From: Bacteroidota bacterium
GTDB lineage: Bacteria > Bacteroidota > Bacteroidia > B-17B0 > Aurantibacillaceae
Length of the DNA: 64,000 nt
Direction of reading: 5' to 3'
NCBI GenBank assembly: GCA_025362395.1
Contig: JANYGK010000110.1
Coordinates: 1 to 64,000, forward strand
Both the position numbers and the translations under genes were made by a program. Positions within the stretch are counted from its first letter, which is position 1, and every line of letters starts with the position of its first letter. Shown here in pieces: positions 9,606-17,700 of the stretch. The notes under the pieces are model-generated. The model was given only the letters and a program-made list of their open reading frames with translations. It did no database searches and had not been told where the DNA came from.

Positions 9606-10265
9606 CTAAATAATAAGTCCGTCTTTTAACCGAATCGTCCTGTCTGTTAACGCGGCAATATCATTTTCGTGCGTTACTATTACAATGGTTTTTCCTTGCT
9701 TATTAATATCTTTAAAAATATCCATTACTTCAATAGAGGTTTGCGAATCGAGCGCCCCTGTTGGTTCATCGGCAAAAATAACTTTTGGATTACCGATCAA
9801 CGCGCGCGCAATGGCTACACGCTGTTTTTGCCCTCCGCTCATTTCGCTCGGTAAATGGTGAGCCCATTCTTTTAAGCCAACTTTTTCTAAATATTCCATA
9901 GCCTTTATATTACGTTCTTTCCGCGATACTTTTTGGTAGTATAAGGGCAATGCCACATTTTCCATCGCATTTTTAAACGATAACAAATTAAATGACTGAA
10001 ATACAAATCCCAAAAACCGGTTACGTAGTTGGGCGGCTTTGGTCTGCGAAAGATCTTTGATCAAGGTATCATTAAGCGTATAGGTGCCCGAATCGTAATT
10101 ATCTAAAATTCCTAAAATGTTTAAGAGAGTTGACTTACCCGAACCCGATGATCCCATAATTGATACAAACTCGCCTTCACGAATATGCATATCAATGCCT
10201 TTTAATACATCAAAAGATGTGTCGTTCAGATAATAGGATTTACGAATCTGTTCAAGTTTTATCAC
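9606..10265 (-). CDS. ABC transporter ATP-binding protein, MacB/LolD family
   Basis: The protein has Walker A (GSSGSGKS), Q-loop (FVFQSFNLL), the signature motif SGGQKQR, Walker B ([12 protein letters not shown]) and the switch His (VTHE). The order and the about 220-residue length are those of LolD/MacB-type stand-alone ATPases. It would power the permease at 8345-9574 and probably the one at 1-238. The GTG at 10263-10265 ([15 protein letters not shown]) aligns with the normal start of the family. An in-frame ATG 12 codons upstream (10301) would add a hydrophobic extension not found in relatives, so GTG is preferred. Confidence 0.92.
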   Translation of the reverse strand: MIKLEQIRKSYYLNDTSFDVLKGIDMHIREGEFVSIMGSSGSGKSTLLNILGILDNYDSGTYTLNDTLIKDLSQTKAAQLRNRFLGFVFQSFNLLSFKNAMENVALPLYYQKVSRKERNIKAMEYLEKVGLKEWAHHLPSEMSGGQKQRVAIARALIGNPKVIFADEPTGALDSQTSIEVMDIFKDINKQGKTIVIVTHENDIAALTDRTIRLKDGLII

Positions 10266-10391
10266 GGTTAAAAGTAGGTATATAATGTTAAATAAAGACA
10301 CCGCTTATATCTGAAAACATGCGCTTATGGAGTATTAGAAGTAAAACCACAAAATAAAAATTGGGGAACCCTTGCAAATACAAGAGAACCG

Positions 10392-11177
10392 TTAACCTCT
10401 GTCCTTTTGTTTGGCGAAAAAATTACTGTTGATGCTCATTAAAATATAAAGCAAAATAATTAAAGGAATTCCTACAAACTGAAACGCGCACAATAACACT
10501 GCACTTAATGCTAAAAACACATACCGCGTGCGGTTTCCGGACCACGAAAATGTTCTGAATTTAAGCGCAAATAAGGGGATTTCAGTGATCAGTAAAATAC
10601 TTAATACAATTGAAATTAAAACTAGAAAAAAAGGATTATAAATAACGTCTTGAATAAGAGAAGAATTTGTATGAGCCAAAATTAAAGGGAACGAGCAGAT
10701 TAAAATAGCGTTTGCCGGTGTCGGCAATCCTATAAATGAAGTTGTTTGGCGTGTATCGTTATTAAACTTTGCCAACCGAATAGCAGAAAAAACAACGATT
10801 ATAAAAGGCAAATAATTGATAAAGCCGTCGTGCTCAAAGTTTGCGCTATCAGGTATGGCCGGAAAATGTGAGGACAGATCTATAAAAGAATTAAGAGCGT
10901 GCTTTATAAGGCTTACATGCAATAATTTGTAAATCATTACGCCCGGCACCACACCAAAAGTTACCATGTCTGCCAGACTGTCAAGATCCTTACCAATAGG
11001 GGAAGTTACACGTAACAACCTTGCGGCAAAACCGTCAAAAAAATCAAATACAGCTGCTAAGCCAACCAAATAAGCAGCGTATATTAAATTACCTTCAAAA
11101 GCTTGCACAATAGCCAAACAGCCGCACAGTAAATTACAGCAGGTAATAGCATTGGGTATATGTTTTTTTAGATTCAT
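10392..11177 (-). CDS. pssA: CDP-diacylglycerol--serine O-phosphatidyltransferase
   Basis: This 261-residue integral membrane enzyme carries the complete CDP-alcohol phosphotransferase signature. It reads DGxxAR, eight residues, G, three, D, three, D (DGFAARLLRVTSPIGKDLD, continuing SLAD) near residues 47-70. The enzyme makes phosphatidylserine from CDP-diacylglycerol and serine, the first step towards phosphatidylethanolamine, at the inner membrane. Several hydrophobic helices follow to the C-terminus. It begins 48 bases from the divergent MBOAT gene and lies 126 bases upstream of the ABC ATPase start, in the same orientation. Confidence 0.93.
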   Translation of the reverse strand: MNLKKHIPNAITCCNLLCGCLAIVQAFEGNLIYAAYLVGLAAVFDFFDGFAARLLRVTSPIGKDLDSLADMVTFGVVPGVMIYKLLHVSLIKHALNSFIDLSSHFPAIPDSANFEHDGFINYLPFIIVVFSAIRLAKFNNDTRQTTSFIGLPTPANAILICSFPLILAHTNSSLIQDVIYNPFFLVLISIVLSILLITEIPLFALKFRTFSWSGNRTRYVFLALSAVLLCAFQFVGIPLIILLYILMSINSNFFAKQKDRG

Positions 11178-11184
11178 TTACGGC

Positions 11185-11193
11185 GTAAATATA
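11185..11193 (-). promoter_or_regulatory. -7-like promoter box for pssA
   Basis: On the minus strand the sequence TATATTTAC lies 7 bases before the pssA ATG (11175-11177). It is one change from the Bacteroidota consensus TAnnTTTG, and the same nonamer occurs before the divergent gene. No clear -33 TTTG is seen, so the call rests on position and on recurrence. Confidence 0.35.
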
Positions 11194-11211
11194 TATAATT
11201 TAAATCGTTTG

Positions 11212-11220
11212 TATATTTAC
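11212..11220 (+). promoter_or_regulatory. -7-like promoter box for the MBOAT gene
   Basis: TATATTTAC lies five bases before the ATG at 11226. It is the same variant of the Bacteroidota -7 box found on the opposite strand for pssA. The transcript would have a very short or absent leader. No convincing -33 element. Confidence 0.35.
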
Positions 11221-11225
11221 AAAAG

Positions 11226-12632
11226 ATGTTATTTAATTCCCTGATATTTTTAATTTTTCTCCCCTGCGTTTTTGTAATCTATTGGTTATTAAAACCAACT
11301 TGGAGAAATTTATTTTTATTGATAGCCTCTTACTATTTCTACTTTTCCTATAATCCTTTGTTTTTATTACTATTAATAGGCACTTCAGCACTGGACTATT
11401 ATATTGCAAAACTCATATCACAATCGCAAAACCAAAAAACAAGAAAAACATTTCTATTATGCAGCTTAATAGCTAACATTGGCGTACTGTTTATATTCAA
11501 ATACTTTATCTTTTTTTATAACACAGGGCTTTCCCTTTTCTCGGGCAATCCCCATTTCCTTTCTAATATTATTATACCCGCCGGCCTGTCATTTTATACG
11601 TTTCAATCGATAAGCTATACCATGGATGTTTACAGGAATAAATATAAAGCGGACGATACATTAACCGATTTCCTTCTTTACGTATCTTTCTTTCCACACA
11701 TGGTTGCAGGCCCTATTGTAAGGTACAATTCCTTAATGCCACAGTTAAAAATTGTGCAATACTTTAAAGCCATCGATTGGGGTGCTTTTGTGAAACTAAC
11801 GGTTTGGGGGTATTTTAAAAAAATGGTCATTGCCGATAATTTATCTTCCATTGTAACGCCCGTATTTAATGACGTTGATCATTACTCGGGTTCTACTCTT
11901 TTAGTTGCGGGCTTTTTATTTGTAGTTCAGGTATATGCCGATTTTAGCGGTTATTCGGACATAGCAACCGGGGTCGCTAAATTATTCGGTATCAACTTAA
12001 GCTTAAACTGGCGAAGGCCTTTATTTTCAAAATCATTGCATGAATTCTGGACACGCAACCATATCAGCATTACTACCTGGTTTAGAGATTATCTATACAT
12101 TGGTTTAGGAGGTAATCGCGTAAGTTACCAACGTTGGTTGTTGAATATTTTTTTAGTGTTTTTGATAAGCGGCCTGTGGCATGGGGCTAATTTTACTTTT
12201 TTAGTATGGGGATCTATGCATGGTTTATTTTTTATTATAGAAACACTTATATTTAGGAAGTTTCCGAACTTAAAAGCGCCTAAATTTATAGGTTGGCTGT
12301 ATTTAATGAGCTTTCATACACTCTCCTTAATAGCATTCAGGGCTTTATCCATGCATGACCTAGGACATATTTATCTGAAAATTTTCACAGAATTCAATCC
12401 CGAAAACTTACTTACCGAACTAACCCAAATAACAAGCCTGTTTTTTATAACGGTCTGTGGCTTACTTACCGTTTTACTCTTTTTAAAAGAAGCGAATGAA
12501 GAATACACAATTCTTAACCGCATAAAAGGATTTGAGAACATTTACAAACCCGCTTTTTTCATTTTGATCCTAGTGAGTATTTTTTTACTGGGAAATTTTA
12601 ATGCCAACCGGTTTATCTATTTTCAATTTTGA
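11226..12632 (+). CDS. MBOAT family O-acyltransferase (AlgI/DltB-like)
   Basis: The 468-residue polytopic protein has the MBOAT hallmarks: an N-terminal membrane region with FYSYNPLF, the segment PAGLSFYTFQSISYTMDVYR, and LHEFWTRNHIS/TTWFRDYLYIGLGG. The invariant histidine is in SGLWHGANFTF (His319). AlgI/DltB-like MBOATs carry acyl groups across the inner membrane and modify exported polysaccharide or other envelope glycans, working with a periplasmic partner. The next gene overlaps by 4 bases and looks like that partner. Substrate unknown; an alginate gene cluster is not present. Confidence 0.9.
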   Translation: MLFNSLIFLIFLPCVFVIYWLLKPTWRNLFLLIASYYFYFSYNPLFLLLLIGTSALDYYIAKLISQSQNQKTRKTFLLCSLIANIGVLFIFKYFIFFYNTGLSLFSGNPHFLSNIIIPAGLSFYTFQSISYTMDVYRNKYKADDTLTDFLLYVSFFPHMVAGPIVRYNSLMPQLKIVQYFKAIDWGAFVKLTVWGYFKKMVIADNLSSIVTPVFNDVDHYSGSTLLVAGFLFVVQVYADFSGYSDIATGVAKLFGINLSLNWRRPLFSKSLHEFWTRNHISITTWFRDYLYIGLGGNRVSYQRWLLNIFLVFLISGLWHGANFTFLVWGSMHGLFFIIETLIFRKFPNLKAPKFIGWLYLMSFHTLSLIAFRALSMHDLGHIYLKIFTEFNPENLLTELTQITSLFFITVCGLLTVLLFLKEANEEYTILNRIKGFENIYKPAFFILILVSIFLLGNFNANRFIYFQF

Positions 12633-13561
12633 TTAAGAAGATTCTATTATATGCATTAGTGGCCGTTACGCTTGGGTACGGCTTACAATGGCTCATAGCT
12701 GAGGGTTTACGCAAAAACAAAAAAGGAGTTTATGAAAAATACAATCGGTTATTTTTAGAAAAAAATACATACAATGCTTTAATACTGGGATCATCAAGGG
12801 CAGAAATGCATGTAGATGTTTCCTTACTCGATTCGTTAACCTGCCTTAATACATTTAATGCAGGCGTTTCGGGCGCTACAACCCGTATGGCATACACGGT
12901 ATTAAAATCGTATTTAGTAAACAGTGAAATGCCAAAGGTTATTTTCTTTGAATGCGATTTTCATATCAGTCATTTAAAAACGGATACCATTTTTAATTTT
13001 TCCCGCTACTTCCCGTATTTATCAAACCCTGTTTTATATGACGGCTTTAAAGAAATAGATCCGCGTTTTTGCCAATTTAAATACAACCCTTTTTACAGCT
13101 TACCTTATTCCGGCATTCATGCTATAAGCCCTGCTTTGTACGGGTGGCTTGGAAAATCGGGCAATTACGATGATTTTTATAAAAACGGATTTTTCAAAAA
13201 CACAGTCATCGATACTTACGACCATTTTAATACAAAAACGTATTACGGCTACATTAATAAAGAAACACGACAGTATTTAGATTCCATCATACTTTTTTGC
13301 AAAACCAACGCATGTAAACTGATATTTACCATGTCGCCCGCTTACAAAAATGCTCAAAAAGAAGTGTTGAATAAAGACCGCATCATTGAACACTATAAAA
13401 ATATTGCCTTTATAAATCATGTTCCGATCCTTGATTACAGTAGTGACACAGCCATTATAGGTCATAAAGAATATTTTGAAGATAATTATCACATGCTTTA
13501 CCGGGGAGCCAGGATCTACACAAAAAAAATAGCCTCCGATTTTAACAATATTGCCCGCTAA
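12629..13561 (+). CDS. SGNH-like envelope protein, partner of the MBOAT
   Basis: The 310-residue protein has an N-terminal membrane anchor (residues about 3-24). It then has LILGSSRAEMH with a candidate nucleophile serine at about residue 54-55, and DNYH (Asp285, His288), which fits the DxxH end of an SGNH hydrolase fold. Proteins of this type (DltD, AlgJ/AlgX relatives) are encoded next to MBOATs and complete periplasmic acyl transfer. The start is TTG at 12629, sharing TTGA with the previous stop codon; no ATG is in frame nearby, and this start gives the anchor. Translational coupling is likely. Family assignment rests on motifs and context. Confidence 0.7.
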   Translation: MIKKILLYALVAVTLGYGLQWLIAEGLRKNKKGVYEKYNRLFLEKNTYNALILGSSRAEMHVDVSLLDSLTCLNTFNAGVSGATTRMAYTVLKSYLVNSEMPKVIFFECDFHISHLKTDTIFNFSRYFPYLSNPVLYDGFKEIDPRFCQFKYNPFYSLPYSGIHAISPALYGWLGKSGNYDDFYKNGFFKNTVIDTYDHFNTKTYYGYINKETRQYLDSIILFCKTNACKLIFTMSPAYKNAQKEVLNKDRIIEHYKNIAFINHVPILDYSSDTAIIGHKEYFEDNYHMLYRGARIYTKKIASDFNNIAR

Positions 13562-13625
13562 ATTGCGTTGTTAATCTAATTAATATAGGAAATTTTTCCG
13601 TAATTTTAACTGATTATCACTTAAT

Positions 13626-14705
13626 ATGAAGCGTTTATTACCTGTATTGCTATTTCTTATTTCATGCCCGGGTTTTGCACAAATAGCAAAATACAGCAAT
13701 GAGTTTTTAAGTGTTGGCGTAGGCGCGCGCGCGTTAGCTATGGCAAATGCAAATGTGGCTTCCGTAAACGATGTTACCGCAGGCTACTGGAATCCGTCGG
13801 GCTTATTATTACAAAAAAGTAATGTACAGGTTGGTTTAATGCATGCCGAATATTTCGCCGGTATTGCAAAGTATGATTTTATAGGAGTTTCCAAGCGCAT
13901 TGACAGTAACAGCGTAGCAGGCATAACTTTTCTTCGTTTCGGGGTTGATAATATCCCTAATACAACCGAATTGATTGATGCGAACGGTAATATTGATTAC
14001 TCCCGCATAAAATCATTTAACGCGGTAGATGCTGCCGTGTTATTATCGTATGCGAGAAATATCCCCAAGTTGAAAGGCGTGAAAATAGGAGCTAATGCTA
14101 AAATTATCCGGCGCACACTCGGTGAGTTTGGCAGCGCATGGGGCTTTGGTATTGATGTAGGCGCTATGTATGATTATAAAAAATGGCGCTTTGCCGCTAT
14201 GGCACGCGATATTACAGGTACGTTTACTGCTTGGAGCTACACACTATCCGATAATGTAAAAAACACTTTTGCTTTAACAGGTAACGAAATTCCTACAAAT
14301 TCATTAGAAGTAACCGTTCCTAAATTAATATTGGGAGTAGCCCGTACGTGGTTTGTATGGGGCAATAAAATTTCTTTAGGAGGTGAATTAAACTTCATCA
14401 ATACATTCGACGGAAAGCGGAATACGGTTATTAAAACAAATGCGTGGAGTATGGAACCCGCGTTTGGCGTAGAAGTCGGCTACAAAGGTATTATTTATTT
14501 ACGCGGCGGAATTGGCAATGTGCAACAAATGAAAAATGTATTGGGAAATGATGTGACAACTGTTCAGCCGAATATTGGTGTGGGCATTAAGTATAAAGTA
14601 TTTGCATTGGATTACGCGATGACGAATATCGGAAATGTATCAACCACACTTTACTCTCACATCTTTACCGTAAAAATTGATATTAATAAAAAATTGATTA
14701 AATGA
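13626..14705 (+). CDS. PorV/PorQ-family outer membrane protein (type IX secretion)
   Basis: The 359-residue protein has a signal peptide ending at CPGFAQ. It then shows the PorV/PorQ pattern: GVGARALAMANANVASVNDVT, AGYWNPSGLL, and alternating beta-strands of a FadL/UPF0164-like barrel. In T9SS organisms PorV shuttles cargo from the translocon to the PorU sortase at the outer membrane. Here the stop overlaps the start of a PorU2-like C25 protease by 4 bases, which supports this role. I cannot separate PorV from PorQ or a paralogue by eye, so no symbol is given. Confidence 0.82.
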   Translation: MKRLLPVLLFLISCPGFAQIAKYSNEFLSVGVGARALAMANANVASVNDVTAGYWNPSGLLLQKSNVQVGLMHAEYFAGIAKYDFIGVSKRIDSNSVAGITFLRFGVDNIPNTTELIDANGNIDYSRIKSFNAVDAAVLLSYARNIPKLKGVKIGANAKIIRRTLGEFGSAWGFGIDVGAMYDYKKWRFAAMARDITGTFTAWSYTLSDNVKNTFALTGNEIPTNSLEVTVPKLILGVARTWFVWGNKISLGGELNFINTFDGKRNTVIKTNAWSMEPAFGVEVGYKGIIYLRGGIGNVQQMKNVLGNDVTTVQPNIGVGIKYKVFALDYAMTNIGNVSTTLYSHIFTVKIDINKKLIK

Positions 14706-17700
14706 TAAAACGTTTATTCATTTTATGCTTTCTTGCAGTAACTGTTTTAAACTTACAGGCACAGAAATATGGAAATGAATGGATAAATTATAATCAGAAA
14801 CATTACCGTATTAACATTCCTAAAACGGGCTTATACCGCATTGACTCCACAACACTTGCCAATTCAGGCATCCCGGTAAGTTTTATCAATCCTAAAAATT
14901 TTCAGCTTTTTATAAAAGGTGCCGAACAGTATATAACCATTGCGGGTGAAAGCGATAATGTGTTTAACGCGGGTGATTATATTGAATTTTACGCGGAAAA
15001 AAATGACGGACGTTTTGATTCTCTTGCCTATACAGGCCTTACAAGGTTACCAAATCCGTACATTTCCCTATTTAATGATACTAATTATGCTTTTCTAACA
15101 TGGAATGCTTCTTTAACCAACAGGCGTACCATACCTGAAACTGATATAAGCTTTAGCGGTTATACACCTGCTGATTATTATTACAGTGAAATAATACATA
15201 CCTCCACAAATGCTTATGCCTTGGCCAAGGTATTTATTGATGTGGTGTCTGACCCCCGGTATTTAGCCGCTGAGGGATATGGATTTGGAATTGCACAGGG
15301 GCAGGCAAGTCAAACTCCTACAACATATGCAGGCATCTATCCATCTTCGTCATTACCCGTTTATATAAAAGCGGCCTATTCTGGCAATTCGGAAAATTAC
15401 CTGGCCGCAGGATACGACCACGAACTAAAACTTGAATATTACGATAATACAGGAAATCTTGTAATGCTGCATGATACCACTTTCTTTGGCTTTCAGCAAG
15501 TTAATATTGAAAAGCAGGTTTCATCCACTCAATTCCAAAACAGTTCTTTTGTAAAAGCGACAAGCGTAAATAATCCATTGTTCAGCGGCATTAATAACTC
15601 TACGGTATTACATTATTTGTATTTAAAATACCCGCAAACTCCTAATTTTGGCGCTACAGCGGAACATAGCATGTACATTGACAATAGTGTTTCTGCTTCC
15701 AAAACATTTCTTGATCTTCAAAATGTAGCCGTAACGGGACCGGCCGTTTTTTATGATCTTACGAACCATAAATATATCTCTACAGTTGTAACCGGCAGCA
15801 ATGTTAAAGCATTGATCCCAAACTCCGCTACGCAAAAAAAATGTTTTTTAACCACAACAGGAAATATCAACAGTGTTACATCGCTTGCTGCAGTAAATCA
15901 ATCCGGTTATTTTGTTAACTACAGAAGCAGTAACCCTGATTCGGCTTATTTAATTGTTTCACATAAAGGGTTACAGCAATCTGCCAATGATTATAAGGCT
16001 TACAGACAAACTATCGACGGCGGGTCTCATAACGTAGTTCTTGCATATATTGACGAATTATATGATCAGTTCGCCTATGGTAATAAAAAAAATCCATTAG
16101 CCATTAAAAACTTTTGCAGCTATTTGAGTGATAGTTTGCCGACTCCGCCTAAATATTTATTGTTACTCGGCAAATCCTTAAAAAATGAAGAGGTGAGGTT
16201 TAACGCTACTTATTGGAATGCCTCTGATCTGCCGACTATGGGAATTCCGGCTTCAGATAACCTGATAACATCCGGCATACACGGCTCCGCTTCATCCGCA
16301 CCTTTTATTCCGGTTGGGCGTATTTCAGGTAAAACAAATCAACAGGTAATTAATTACCTTAATAAGGTAAAAACGCATGAAGCAGACCTGAAAAAAACTG
16401 AACCGGATGATTGGCATAAGCATGTGATTCACTTTGCGGGAGGAACGGATCTTAATCAACAACAATTATTTCAAAATTATTTACAAAGTTATTCTGTAAC
16501 TATTTGCGATACACTTTACGGGGGAAAAGTATTTAATTTTAAAAAAACTACTACGGCCCCTATTCAAATTACAATCAGTGATTCCGTAAAAAGATTGATA
16601 GATTACGGTGCATCCATTATTACATTCTTCGGGCATGGCTCGGTAAGCGGTTTCGATCAGGCAATTGACGACCCTAATGCATATAACAATAGCGGTAAAT
16701 ATCCGTTGTTCATTGCCAACTCCTGTTATTCGGGAGATATACATACTATGGGCAGCAATAGTACTAGCGAAAATTTTACGATGATACAGGATAAAGGGAG
16801 CATTGGCTTTATCGCTTCATCCTCAACCGGTATTGTATATCCTTTAAACATATATTCATCACAGCTATACAGGTCGCTGGCGTACGAAAGATACTACAGT
16901 GGTATTGGTGATGCCGTAAAAAATACCTGTACTAAAAATGCGATGATCGGCGATCGGCTTACCGAAATTACTTCACTGGAAATGACACTTGAGGGCGATC
17001 CCTCGGTTAAACTGAACGCCTTTACAAAGCCCGATTATCAAATCAATAATTCAAGCGTTTATTTTGATACACAAAGCTACGTGGATTCTATAGGCATTAA
17101 CGTGGTTATTAAAAACCTCGGAAAAGCGATCAAAGATACATTTGTGGTGAGGGTAGAAAGGTATTTTGCAACAGGTGATTCAAGTACTTATTTTCGCAAA
17201 ATTAAAGCGCCGTACAATCTTGATACTTTACACTTTAATATTATAAAAGATTTTGATAACGGTATCGGGTTAAACAGCTTTAGGGTATACATTGATTCCT
17301 ACAACGAAATTTCTGAACTGTCTGAAAACAATAACTCTACTACAGGCACTGTAGATCTTTTTATTCCGGGAGGTGATGTTGTGCCTGTTTATCCATATAA
17401 ATATGCTGTTATTCCTAAAGTGTCGCAACTTACATTAAAAGCTTCCACGGCCGATCCTTTTGCTCCGGCAACAAATTACCGCATTCAACTTGATACGAAC
17501 GACCGGTTTATAAATCCTATCAATTCAACATTGGTAAACACTGCGGGCGATGTGGTTGAATGGACCGTAAATTTACCTTTGGCAGACAGTACCGTTTATT
17601 TTTGGCGGATCTCAAAAGACTCTACACTTCTCACCGATTCTTATAAATGGAGAGAAAGCTCATTCCAGGTAATACAAAATACATCGGGGTGGGGACAGTC

